From NCBI GenBank assembly GCA_963850255.1, contig CAWKLL010000043.1:1-64000 (forward strand): a stretch of DNA of 64,000 nt, read 5' to 3'. The notes under the pieces were generated by a model, which worked only from the letters and a program-made list of their open reading frames with translations, made no database searches and was not told the DNA's origin. Origin of the DNA: J054 sp963850255. GTDB taxonomy: Bacteria; Pseudomonadota; Gammaproteobacteria; Steroidobacterales; GCA-2729495. Of the stretch, positions 43,608 to 51,781 are shown in pieces. A program made the position numbers and the translations under genes. The first letter of the stretch is position 1, and every line of letters starts with the position of its first letter.

Positions 43608-44660
43608 TCAGTTCAAGCCCGACATATTCAGACCGCCCTTGAGCACCCGCGTCTTGAAGCCCCGTTCATTCAGAATGAACGCGCCGGCAGAACTGCGTCG
43701 GCCGGTATCGCAGCACAACACATAGGTTGTATTTTCGTCGAGGGTATTGATCTTCAGGCGAATAAAGTACAGCGGGATGTTGATGGCATCGGGCTCGTGA
43801 AAGGTTTCGAACTCACTGGGCAGACGCACGTCCAGCCAGCGGCCGCCCTCACTGACGATTTGCTTGGCTGAATCGTGATCGACCCAGTCGAGCATCGGCT
43901 CGTTCATCAGGGTATTGAAATCGTCCTTGCCCAGGCGCATCAGTACACCGTCAGAAATCATACTGACAGTAGCATTGCGACGATTTTCGGAAATCAGCGC
44001 TTCTTCGCCAAAGGTGTCGCCAACCTTCAGCTCGGCCAGCTTGATACCTTCGTTATTTAGCGGTGTTTCGCGCGTGACGCTGCAAACGCCGTCGATGATG
44101 CAATAGAAAAAGTCGCCTTCGTCGCCCTGCTTGATAATCACTTCGCCGGCGTTGTAAGTCATCCGTTGCATACGCATGAATATCGCCTGGATATTCTGCG
44201 GCGGGATGCGATGGAACGCCTTGGTCTGCAGCAGCGTCGTCATCCAGTCATCGGGATTCGATTGCTGGGCCGACGTAGTGAGTTCACTGACTTCGTAATC
44301 GCCCGTCTGGTCCCAGGTGAGCATTACGTCAAGCAGGTCCGTATCCAGTGCTACGTACTCACTGTCTTCCAGGGCAGCTGCGGTATAGCGTCGCGGCAGC
44401 ATGGGGGCCAGAGGTCCGCGCGATTGCTCGGTAGCGGCCCGGACTTCCCGTGTGCCGCCATCGGCGTCGGTCAGTTCAATCGAGCCGGACAGCAGGTAAT
44501 AAGTCCGTTTTTCACTATCACCGGACTTGAACAGGTTCTCACCCGCCCGCAGCTTGCGCACCTCGGTTTTCTTGGCCAGGGCAGCAATATTCTCGCGCTT
44601 GAGCCCGTCGAGGGGGCTGAAGCTGCGTAGCTCCTGAATCGTTACATTCCTTGACGGCAT
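43608..44660 (-). CDS. Tandem cyclic nucleotide-binding domain and rhodanese-domain protein
   Basis: A 350-residue soluble protein with three domains: an N-terminal cNMP-like domain (~residues 15-120, KTEVRKLRAGENLFKSGDSEKRTYYLLSGSIEL), a second cNMP domain (~145-265, containing GDTFGEEALISENRRNATVSM, the phosphate-binding cassette) and a C-terminal rhodanese domain (~270-350) with YVLCCDTGRRSSAGAFIL as active loop. The second site retains the Glu and Arg expected for cyclic nucleotide binding; the first is degenerate. Domain order suggests cNMP control of a persulfide carrier, but no experimental role is known to me. No HTH domain is seen, so it is not a CRP-like transcription factor. It is convergent with pilZ. 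Confidence 0.85.
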   Translation of the reverse strand: MPSRNVTIQELRSFSPLDGLKRENIAALAKKTEVRKLRAGENLFKSGDSEKRTYYLLSGSIELTDADGGTREVRAATEQSRGPLAPMLPRRYTAAALEDSEYVALDTDLLDVMLTWDQTGDYEVSELTTSAQQSNPDDWMTTLLQTKAFHRIPPQNIQAIFMRMQRMTYNAGEVIIKQGDEGDFFYCIIDGVCSVTRETPLNNEGIKLAELKVGDTFGEEALISENRRNATVSMISDGVLMRLGKDDFNTLMNEPMLDWVDHDSAKQIVSEGGRWLDVRLPSEFETFHEPDAINIPLYFIRLKINTLDENTTYVLCCDTGRRSSAGAFILNERGFKTRVLKGGLNMSGLN

Positions 44661-44744
44661 GGATTGTTCGCGTTTTCGTTAATACTCGGCCGGCGGCAGA
44701 GCGGCGGCCATTGTAACCGCAAGGATTTCAGCTGCGAAAGCAAA

Positions 44745-46787
44745 CTAGTTCGCGTTGTGCTGTTTTATTGCGGACCAGCCTGCCGAAGGCCTGAATCGCT
44801 CACCATGAGCCGCCGCCAAAGACTCCAGTCTGCTTACGATGGACACAATGCCCTGACTGCGGGCGTAATTCAGCGGACCACCCCGGAAAGGCGCGAAGCC
44901 GGTCCCGAAAATTGCACCTGCGTCCACCAGGTCCGCATCCTCCACCAGCTCATCAGCCAGGCAATTGGCGGCCTCATTGAGCAGGGCCATGATCAGGCGT
45001 TCCTGTAGCTCAGGCGGGGCGCTGTCGCGGGGCACCCGCTGGCGCTGGGGTTTGCCGTCTTTATAGCGATAGAAGCCCGCGCCGGTCTTGCGACCTAACT
45101 CGCCGGCCGTTACTCGCTCCAGCAGCTCGGGCGCCACGCTACGACCGAGCACCGGTTCGAGCACGGCGGCCACGTGACTGGCCACATCCAGGCCCACGGA
45201 ATCAGCCAGTTCTACCGGGCCCATGGGCATGCCAAAGTCCACTGCTGCCTGGTCGATGCTGGCCGGCGCATGTCCCTCGCGCAATAGTTCCATGGCTTCG
45301 CCCATATAGGGCCCGAGAATCCGGTTAACCAGGAAGCCGGGCAAGCTGCGGCAGGGCAGGGGCAACTTGCCGATCTGGCGGGTAAAGGCCATGGCGGCGG
45401 CGGTGCTCGCCGCATCCGTATTGGCAGCGCTGACCACCTCTACCAGCGGTAGTTTGGCCACCGGATTGAAAAAATGCAGGCCGACCAGACGTTCTGGTCG
45501 ATCCAGGCAAGGAGCCAGCTCCTGCAAGGGAATGCTGGAGGTATTGGTAGCCAGCAGGGCCGTGGCCTTCATCTGCGGTTCCAGCTGGCGATAAAGATTC
45601 TGCTTGGCCTCACGATCCTCGAATATAGCCTCGATCACGACATCCGCTTGCGCGACGCCGCTGCCCGCTACATCGGCCTGCAGGCGCTGGCGCGCCGCAT
45701 CGGCTTCGCCGGGCGCACGCAGTTTTTTGGCGAACAGTTCGCCGGCGCGCTTGAGCGCCGGTTCAATGTATTTGAGTTCGCGATCCTGCAAGGTCACCGT
45801 CAGGCCGCGCAGGGCGCACCAGGCAGCAATATCGCCACCCATCACACCGGCCCCGACTACGTGCACGTGTTCGGCTTTGACTTCAGCTTCGCGGCCCAGG
45901 TGTTTGAGGCGTTCCTGCAAGCCGTAAACACGCACCAGGTTCCGCGAAGTGTCGCTTTGTACCAAGCGGGCAAACGAGCGCGCCTCGGCCCGGTAGGCGG
46001 CGCTGCCGCGGGCGCCCTCGGCTTGCCAGAGATCCACCATGGCGAAGGGCGCCGGATACTGATCCGGACGCGCCCTGGCGGCTACCTGTTTGCGCAGCAG
46101 CGAGGCCAGTAGTGGTCGAATCAGGCGCAGATTCAGCAGGCGGTCAATGAACGGCGGCTGCCGGCGTGGCGCCGTAGCGCCGGCCAGTTCAGCCGCGGCA
46201 GTTCGCCAGTTGTCGCTCGCCACCAGCTGATCGGCCAGGCCGATTTTGCGTGCCTTCTCGGGTGTTACCGATCGGCCCGTGAGCATCATCGGCAGGGCTT
46301 CACGCACCCCTACCAGCCGCACCAGGCGGACCGTGCCACCCAGGCCCGGATGCAGGCCGAGGTTGACCTCCGGGAGGCCCAGCGTTGGCTTATAGCCTTC
46401 CAGGACCAGGCGCCAGCTGCAGGCCAAGGCCAGCTCGAGCCCGCCACCCAGGGCGAAGCCGTTAATCACGGCGACACTGGGGCAGGGCAGGTCCTCGAGA
46501 CGCTGAAATAACGCCAGACCATGTTCGGTGCTCGCCAGGGTCTCGGCCTCATCCCCCAGGTCCGGAAATTCGTTGATGTCGGCGCCGGCGATAAAGCCTT
46601 TTTCCTTGGCTGAATACAGCACCAGACCCGTCGGTGGTTGCGCGTAGAGCTGATCCAGCAGCTGAGCGAGTTCGCCCAGTACTTCGCGTGACAGAACATT
46701 GGTGCTGCTGTCGGCTTTATCCAGGCTTAGCCAGGCCAGCCCCTTTTCATCGCGTTGCAAATGCCAGTGTCGGAACGGCGTTGTCAT
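44745..46787 (-). CDS. Multifunctional enoyl-CoA hydratase / 3-hydroxyacyl-CoA dehydrogenase (FadJ/FadB-like)
   Basis: A 680-residue beta-oxidation protein. The crotonase domain (residues ~1-200) contains KGFIAGADINEF, NGFALGGGLELALACSWR and LGLPEVNLGLHPGLGGTVRL, with both catalytic Glu. The dehydrogenase part begins VHVVGAGVMGGDIAAWCALRG (~310), with TSSIPLQELAP, HFFNPVAKLPLVEVV and FLVNRILGPYMGEAMELL, and ends in two C-terminal 3HCDH domains. It catalyses hydration and oxidation of enoyl-CoA. The length is between FadJ and FadB. No thiolase (fadI/fadA) is adjacent, and the start overlaps the next gene on the same strand by 4 bp. Confidence 0.92.
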   Translation of the reverse strand: MTTPFRHWHLQRDEKGLAWLSLDKADSSTNVLSREVLGELAQLLDQLYAQPPTGLVLYSAKEKGFIAGADINEFPDLGDEAETLASTEHGLALFQRLEDLPCPSVAVINGFALGGGLELALACSWRLVLEGYKPTLGLPEVNLGLHPGLGGTVRLVRLVGVREALPMMLTGRSVTPEKARKIGLADQLVASDNWRTAAAELAGATAPRRQPPFIDRLLNLRLIRPLLASLLRKQVAARARPDQYPAPFAMVDLWQAEGARGSAAYRAEARSFARLVQSDTSRNLVRVYGLQERLKHLGREAEVKAEHVHVVGAGVMGGDIAAWCALRGLTVTLQDRELKYIEPALKRAGELFAKKLRAPGEADAARQRLQADVAGSGVAQADVVIEAIFEDREAKQNLYRQLEPQMKATALLATNTSSIPLQELAPCLDRPERLVGLHFFNPVAKLPLVEVVSAANTDAASTAAAMAFTRQIGKLPLPCRSLPGFLVNRILGPYMGEAMELLREGHAPASIDQAAVDFGMPMGPVELADSVGLDVASHVAAVLEPVLGRSVAPELLERVTAGELGRKTGAGFYRYKDGKPQRQRVPRDSAPPELQERLIMALLNEAANCLADELVEDADLVDAGAIFGTGFAPFRGGPLNYARSQGIVSIVSRLESLAAAHGERFRPSAGWSAIKQHNAN

Positions 46788-47527
46788 GTCTTTCCCTTCA
46801 CCTCGAAGTCGCAGACCAGCGGCAGGTGGTCAGAGAGCTTTACCGCCGGTATTTCGAAGTTATGCACCTCAATACCCTGACTGTACAGGATGAAATCCAG
46901 TTCCATGCGCGGTGCGCGGCTCGGGTAAGAGGGCAGGCCCTGCAGATTGGCACTGCGCAGTCCGGCCGCTTCCTTAAACAGGAAGATCTCGTTTTCGCCC
47001 CAGAACGTGTTGAAGTCGCCGGCCACGATCACGGGTTTCTCGGACTTTTTGACCAGTTCGTACAAGTGCCGCAGCTGAAAATGTCGATGCCGGTACTTGA
47101 GCGACAGGTGCACTAGGAAAATCGCGATATCGTCCAGTTCCAGCTCAATGATCAGCCGTTTGATGCCCTGATCGAAGTAGTGAAAACGCTCCCCCTCGAC
47201 CCGCGGCGCTGCCAGGAAAGCATTGCCCTGTTTGCGCAGAATGGGCAAATACTGATTGACTGATTCCTCACCGTACTTGCACTCGTAGGACGAAAAATGC
47301 CCGAGCGCTCGCGCGATCTGGTCGGCCTGGTTGACCCGGGCGCTGCGCATCGAGCCCATGTCGACTTCGATCAGACCGACAATGTCCGGATCCTGGGATT
47401 TGATGAATTCGGTAATCTGTTCCAGTACGCCGGGATTCCCGAACAAATAACCGGCACCCGGCACCGGGACATGCGATGGCACACCGGTACCGACGGCATA
47501 GCGAATGTTATAAATCAGCAGGCGCAT
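46784..47527 (-). CDS. Endonuclease/exonuclease/phosphatase (EEP) family protein
   Basis: A 247-residue EEP-fold hydrolase. Motifs are LLIYNIRYAVGTG at the N-terminus (Asn ligand), IVGLIEVDMGS with the metal-binding Glu, VIVAGDFNTFWGENE (Asp-x-Asn) and the C-terminal KLSDHLPLVCDFEV with the Ser-Asp-His triad. It has no signal peptide, so it is likely cytoplasmic. The fold covers DNases, sphingomyelinases and inositol phosphatases, so the substrate cannot be assigned. The gene ends inside the start of the FadJ-like gene, so the two are coupled. It is divergent from the TIR-like gene at 47670. Confidence 0.85.
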   Translation of the reverse strand: MRLLIYNIRYAVGTGVPSHVPVPGAGYLFGNPGVLEQITEFIKSQDPDIVGLIEVDMGSMRSARVNQADQIARALGHFSSYECKYGEESVNQYLPILRKQGNAFLAAPRVEGERFHYFDQGIKRLIIELELDDIAIFLVHLSLKYRHRHFQLRHLYELVKKSEKPVIVAGDFNTFWGENEIFLFKEAAGLRSANLQGLPSYPSRAPRMELDFILYSQGIEVHNFEIPAVKLSDHLPLVCDFEVKGKT

Positions 47528-47669
47528 GGCGGCTATTCTAGTGTGCGATGGCAGCTAGCGGTAAATTGAGCCGACGGCTTGCGAACTGGCTCGCGTTTTT
47601 CGCGCCTGCGCATGGGACTGGGCGGGGGAGTGGGCTAAAATACGCAGGCAAATTACCGGGGAGTTGGCC

Positions 47670-48122
47670 GTGTCCGAGAAAGATCCGATCCGCGTCTATG
47701 TTGTCCATCTGTTTGAGTCGGATGTTGACTATCTGCGCCTGTTTGAATATCTCGAGAATCGAGACAGCTTTTTCTATATCAATCTCAGCCGCCCGGACAG
47801 CATGCCCGAGGGTGGTCTGGAGCCGATGAAGGAAGAGCTGCGCAGCCAGATGGAGAACGCCGAGATCGTGGTTATTCCCATGTCCACCTACGATCGCAAC
47901 GAAGATCTGGCCAAGTTCCAGCTGGATGTGGCCCAGGCGGCGCACAAGCCGGTGCTGGCAGTGCAGTCCTTTGGCGGGACCGTGGCGCTGAACAAGCTGA
48001 TCCTGGATCGGTCTGACGACGTGGTCGAATGGAATGACCGGACCATCACCGATGCCATCAAAAAGCTGGCACGTAATGAAGACACCGCGCAATGGGAAGT
48101 GCTTGAGTTCGATATGGACTAG
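47670..48122 (+). CDS. TIR-like (ThsB/MTH538-type) domain protein, stand-alone
   Basis: A 150-residue protein that looks like the TIR-like family of ThsB and archaeal MTH538 (PF08937 type). It follows the family plan: RVYVVHLFESDVDYLRLFEYL (beta A, DxxYxRL), FFYINLSRPDSMPEGG, LRSQMENAEIVVIPMSTYDRN, the helix LAKFQLDVAQAAHKPVLAVQSF and VVEWNDRTITDAIKKLA at the end. Family members usually have W-x-x-x-E in the helix after the 'Y' strand, with the Glu catalytic in TIR NADases; here the equivalent position appears to be Gln (F-Q-L-D). GTG 47670 after a GGGGA site is the probable start. No SLOG/Sir2 partner (ThsA) is beside it. The fold call is by eye and the residue alignment is tentative. Confidence 0.7.
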   Translation: MSEKDPIRVYVVHLFESDVDYLRLFEYLENRDSFFYINLSRPDSMPEGGLEPMKEELRSQMENAEIVVIPMSTYDRNEDLAKFQLDVAQAAHKPVLAVQSFGGTVALNKLILDRSDDVVEWNDRTITDAIKKLARNEDTAQWEVLEFDMD

Positions 48123-48232
48123 GCCCGTCCGGCCGCTTCGCTTGTTGCCCGGGGTCGCCTCCAGTAACATTCCGCGCCTGCTGCCGCCGGCAGCCTAACT
48201 GCTGCAACGGCGACAGGTGCCGGGAATTCAAC

Positions 48233-49279
48233 ATGACTATTCAGACAGATGCGCTGATCGTGGGCGCCGGTCCTTCCGGGCTGTTTCAGGTTTTCGAGCT
48301 GGGCCTGCTGGGTCTGAAAGCTGACATCGTTGATAGCCTGGCGCATCCGGGCGGTCAGTGTGCCGAGCTGTATCCCGACAAGCCCATTTACGATATTCCG
48401 GCGGTGCCCGTTTGCACCGGTCAGGAACTGGTCGACAAGCTGATGGAGCAAATTGCACCCTTTGAGCCACGCTTTCACCTCGGTGAGCAGGTCGTGGAGC
48501 TTGTGCCCCAGGACGGCGGCTTCCGCGTAGTAACCAGCGCCGGCACCGAATTCGCGGCCAAGACCGTATTTATTGCCGGTGGCGTTGGTTCCTTCACGCC
48601 GCGCAAGTTGCGCGCGCCCGAGGCCGAGGGACTGGAAGATACCCAGGTGCATTACCGGGTCCGCAATCCTGCGCAATTCAAGGATCAGCACCTGGTGGTG
48701 TTTGGCGGCGGTGATTCGGCGCTGGATTGGGCCGTGGAACTGGCGCCAGCAGCTGCCAGCCTGACGCTGGTGCATCGCCGCGATGAATTCCGCGGTGCCG
48801 CTGCCACGGCCGCCGCGCTGCGGGCGCGGGTTGATGCCGGACAGGCGAAGATTATTTTGAACGCCAGCCCGGCGGGTCTGGAACTGACCGAAGGTCGGCT
48901 AAGCGGCGTGCAGATCAAATTTAAGGACCGCAGTACCGAGGTGCTGCCCGCGGATCACGCGCTGGTTTTTTTCGGCCTGTCACCCAAGCTGGGGCCGATT
49001 GCCGAATGGGGGCTGGAAATTACCCGCAAGACCATAGCCGTTGGCACTGAAACCTTCGAGACCAGTATTCCCGGTATTTTCGCCATCGGCGATATCGCCG
49101 ATTATCCGGGCAAAAAGAAACTGATTCTGAGCGGTTTTCATGAGGCCGCCCTGGCTGCCTTTGCGGCCAAGGCCATTGTTGAACCGGGTAAAAAGATTCC
49201 GCTGCAGTACACCACCACCAGCCCGATCATGCATGAGCGTCTGGGCGTGGAGGATGACATCGCTGAGCAGGCCGGCTAG
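48233..49279 (+). CDS. Ferredoxin--NADP+ reductase-like flavoprotein (thioredoxin reductase-type)
   Basis: A 348-residue FAD- and NAD(P)H-binding protein of the TrxR-like ferredoxin-NADP reductase group. DALIVGAGPSGLFQVFELG binds FAD, PGGQCAELYPDKPIYDIPAVP is the group marker, VVFGGGDSALDWAVELA binds NADPH, and PGIFAIGDIADYPGKKKL closes the FAD site. The CxxC redox pair of thioredoxin reductase is absent, which is why I prefer the ferredoxin/flavodoxin reductase activity. It lies 110 bp after the TIR-like gene and 15 bp before the glycerophosphodiesterase, with which it may be co-transcribed. Confidence 0.88.
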   Translation: MTIQTDALIVGAGPSGLFQVFELGLLGLKADIVDSLAHPGGQCAELYPDKPIYDIPAVPVCTGQELVDKLMEQIAPFEPRFHLGEQVVELVPQDGGFRVVTSAGTEFAAKTVFIAGGVGSFTPRKLRAPEAEGLEDTQVHYRVRNPAQFKDQHLVVFGGGDSALDWAVELAPAAASLTLVHRRDEFRGAAATAAALRARVDAGQAKIILNASPAGLELTEGRLSGVQIKFKDRSTEVLPADHALVFFGLSPKLGPIAEWGLEITRKTIAVGTETFETSIPGIFAIGDIADYPGKKKLILSGFHEAALAAFAAKAIVEPGKKIPLQYTTTSPIMHERLGVEDDIAEQAG

Positions 49280-49294
49280 CTTGCACGCGGCGGG

Positions 49295-50251
49295 ATGAAC
49301 GCCCAGGCCGCACAGCGACCCCATATCATTGCCCACCGCGGCGCCAGTGGCTATTTGCCCGAGCACAGCCTGGCCGCCAAGGTGCTGGCCTATGGTCAGG
49401 GTGCGGATTTTCTCGAGCAGGATGTCATCACCAGTCGCGACGGCGTTCCGGTGGTGTTTCACGATCTTTACCTGGATGCGCTAACGGATGTGGCGCAGCG
49501 CTTTCCTGGCCGTGCCCGCGCCGATGGCCGACACTACTGTATTGATTTTGATCTCCGCGAACTGCGCCTGCTGGCGCTGCGCGAGCGCATTGATCTGACC
49601 AGCGGGACGGCATTCTGGCCGGCGCGTTTTCCGCCGGCGGCGGCAGCCTTTAGCATCCCGACCCTGGCCGAGGAACTGGCGCTTATCCGGGGCCTGAACC
49701 AGTCCAGCGGGCAGAGCGTGGGCATTTACCCCGAACTGAAGGACCCGCTCTGGCACCAGGACCACGGTATAGACCTGTCGAGAGCCGTACTGGACGTGCT
49801 GGAGTCGCAAGGCTATCTGCGCGACGGCGAGCGGATTTTTTTGCAATGCTTTGACGCTAACACCCTGCAGGCCGTGCACAGCGAGCCGCGTGCCCGGCAG
49901 CTGTCGCTGGTTCAGCTGATTGGCAGCAAGCAGGCCGATTTAGCCAAAGATCTGGCCGCCGTTGCGGCCTATGCAGCGGCCATCGGGCCGTCGATCAAGC
50001 TGTTCAAGCTGCGTTCAAAGCAGGGTCGAGTAAACGCGGGCCGGGATCTTGCCAGTGAAGCGCGAGCGTTCGGCCTGGCGGTCCATCCCTATACGTTTCG
50101 CGCGGATGCCTTGCCGGCATCCTGTGGCAGTTTTAACGAGCTGCTCAGTCTGTTTATCGACGAATTAGCCGTCGATGCCCTGTTTACGGATTTTCCCGAT
50201 CGGGTGCGCAGCTACCTGGGCGGCGCAGAAGGGTCTTCCGGCCAGCGCTGA
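49295..50251 (+). CDS. glpQ: Glycerophosphodiester phosphodiesterase (GlpQ-like)
   Basis: A 318-residue GDPD TIM-barrel enzyme. The metal and catalytic motifs are IIAHRGASGYLPEHSLAA (His, Arg, Glu), LEQDVITSRDGVPVVFHD (Glu, Asp, second His) and YPELKDPLWHQDHG. The end has LPASCGSFNELLSLFIDE and DALFTDFPDR. It hydrolyses glycerophosphodiesters to glycerol 3-phosphate and an alcohol. No signal peptide is seen, unlike periplasmic E. coli GlpQ, so it may be cytoplasmic (UgpQ-like in location). The final 40 bp overlap the lipocalin gene on the other strand. Confidence 0.88.
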   Translation: MNAQAAQRPHIIAHRGASGYLPEHSLAAKVLAYGQGADFLEQDVITSRDGVPVVFHDLYLDALTDVAQRFPGRARADGRHYCIDFDLRELRLLALRERIDLTSGTAFWPARFPPAAAAFSIPTLAEELALIRGLNQSSGQSVGIYPELKDPLWHQDHGIDLSRAVLDVLESQGYLRDGERIFLQCFDANTLQAVHSEPRARQLSLVQLIGSKQADLAKDLAAVAAYAAAIGPSIKLFKLRSKQGRVNAGRDLASEARAFGLAVHPYTFRADALPASCGSFNELLSLFIDELAVDALFTDFPDRVRSYLGGAEGSSGQR

Positions 50252-50784
50252 GGGACACGCTCTAGTTTGCTCAGATCGTAGCCCATATCTGCTGCCCGGC
50301 TGACCAGCGACTGATACGTATCAGCGTCCACTTCGGGTTTTCTGGCCATGATCCAGACGTAGCGTCGCTTCGGCTCGCCGACAATGGTGGTCTGATAATC
50401 GTCATCGACATAAGCGATCAGATAGGCGGCCCGAAACGGCCACAGGAACTGCATGCGCCATTCTGCGTTCGTTTCCTGGTTGTAGACGAAGCCTTTCGGC
50501 CGCATGCGCTTGATCGGCCCGTCAAAGGCATCCTGGCGAAAGGTATAGGTGGTGTTGATCTCGCCGGCCTCGTTAAGTGCATAAGATTCGATGCCATTGT
50601 GTGCGCCGGCTTCGCTGAAAAACGGAATCGTCACCGGGATGCTGGCAATGACGTACCAGTCGCCCATGAAGCGCGGCAGATCAATGACTTTTTCCGTGGC
50701 TTTCAATTCGCCCTGGCCGGTGCTGGCGCAGGCGGTCATCAGCAGCAGGCCCGCTGCCAGGCCAAGGAGTCGATAGTTGGGCAT
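50212..50784 (-). CDS. blc: Bacterial lipocalin, Blc-like lipoprotein
   Basis: A 190-residue lipocalin. The signal peptide ends in a lipobox (LLMTAC), giving a lipid-anchored, probably outer-membrane protein. The lipocalin start RFMGDWYVIASIPV (GxW motif) and later MRPKGFVYNQETNAEWRMQFLWPFRAAYLIAY and RRYVWIMARKPEV match the Blc barrel. Blc binds lysophospholipids, which fits its position tail-to-tail with glpQ, a lysophospholipid breakdown enzyme. ATG 50784 is the start at the signal peptide; the frame stays open upstream. Confidence 0.88.
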   Translation of the reverse strand: MPNYRLLGLAAGLLLMTACASTGQGELKATEKVIDLPRFMGDWYVIASIPVTIPFFSEAGAHNGIESYALNEAGEINTTYTFRQDAFDGPIKRMRPKGFVYNQETNAEWRMQFLWPFRAAYLIAYVDDDYQTTIVGEPKRRYVWIMARKPEVDADTYQSLVSRAADMGYDLSKLERVPQRWPEDPSAPPR

Positions 50785-50842
50785 GAGTATTTGCTCCGCA
50801 TCGATAAGAGGACTTCGCTGCGATCGCCAGAGCGGATGATCA

Positions 50843-51313
50843 CTAGCCACGTCCCCAGTAGATCTGCATCTTCAGGAAGGTAAACGATGCAGACCAGGTA
50901 ATCAGCACCAGGCCAACCAAAGCCTCGACGCCGGCGAGAATGCGCACCGGTCCTTCGGCGACGATATCGCCGAATCCCAGGGTGGTGTAGACGGTAACCG
51001 AGTAATAGAGATGATCAACCGCCGTCATAAATCCCGGCTCCATGCAATTCGCCGCGCCGATTTGCATGAAGCTACCGTAGCCTGGCTGCTGACTCAGTGC
51101 ATGATTGGCCATGGCGAACAGTGCAACCTCCAGGAAATGCAAAATCAGCTGGCCGAAAATCAGCGAGACGATGCGCACTCGCGCCGGTAATAGATCCAGC
51201 GTTACCCAACGGCTAAGCAGCCGCAGACCCTCGTAGTGAAACAGCACGGAGGTAATGACCACGGCCAATGTCACCAGGGTGGTAATCAGGTATACGTAGT
51301 TGCCATTCATCAT
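50843..51313 (-). CDS. Two-helix potassium channel (ion_trans_2)
   Basis: A 156-residue membrane protein. Helices lie at about residues 6-26, 45-70 and 125-150, with a pore loop in between that carries the selectivity filter TTLGFGD (Y-x-T-L-G-F-G-D context YSVTVYTTLGFGD). This is the K+ channel signature with Phe in place of Tyr, common in bacteria. No RCK or cNMP domain follows, so gating is unknown. The start is MM (ATG 51313 or 51310). It is upstream of the lipocalin on the same strand with 58 bp between. Confidence 0.83.
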   Translation of the reverse strand: MMNGNYVYLITTLVTLAVVITSVLFHYEGLRLLSRWVTLDLLPARVRIVSLIFGQLILHFLEVALFAMANHALSQQPGYGSFMQIGAANCMEPGFMTAVDHLYYSVTVYTTLGFGDIVAEGPVRILAGVEALVGLVLITWSASFTFLKMQIYWGRG

Positions 51314-51759
51314 CGTGTTGCTGCTGCGATGCCAGTGGATTTAGACGCCCATTATATTCTGGCAGCCTGTGCACTTCGAAAATATACGTAAGCAACGCAA
51401 GCGGCGGCGTGGCCCGATCTATTTCGGGCCTGGCCTCGGTCCCGCGCTGCGTGGCATCGGCGAATTCAACGGCGTGTTTGCGAGCCGCTTTATCTGCGCC
51501 GGGGCCTGAATGCCGAACTCGGCTATGTGGTTAGTAACGGCTCCAGCCACGCTGCGGCTCGAGGTCTGCGGCGCAGCCATCACAAGCTTCGAGACTAACT
51601 GGCTGAATCGGGCTCAGGATCTGCGGTTGCCGTAATTGATAGGTTTAGTCTGTTGTCTTTCGCCGGCGCCCGTCTGTGCAGCTCGGACCTGGACGGGCTG
51701 GCTTGCAGAACGTGAGCCAACGGGGCATAAATGCTGGACGTTCGATCGGGGGATCTGTA
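51314..51759. other. Intergenic stretch with possible gene remnant
   Basis: No intact gene is seen in these ~446 bp. From GTG 51369 a 46-codon frame (start VHFENIRKQRKRRRGPIYF) stops at 51509; the +1 frame from about 51491 stays open to a stop at 51598 and reads like a continuation (YLRRGLNAELGYVVSNGSSH). Together they would give about 80 residues. I do not recognise a family, so this is either a frameshifted small gene or chance. Confidence 0.3.
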
Positions 51760-51781
51760 ATGCATCGCAGCAAATCTGTTT

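Noticed and set aside
48180..48194. Small GC hairpin between the TIR-like gene and the flavoprotein gene
   Set aside because: Six-base stem with a three-base loop and no T-run; not enough to call a terminator.
46784..49279. EEP phosphatase, TIR-like protein and flavoprotein as a complete defence operon
   Set aside because: The EEP gene is on the other strand and coupled to the beta-oxidation gene, and the flavoprotein looks like a housekeeping ferredoxin-NADP reductase. Only the TIR-like gene itself is kept as a lead.
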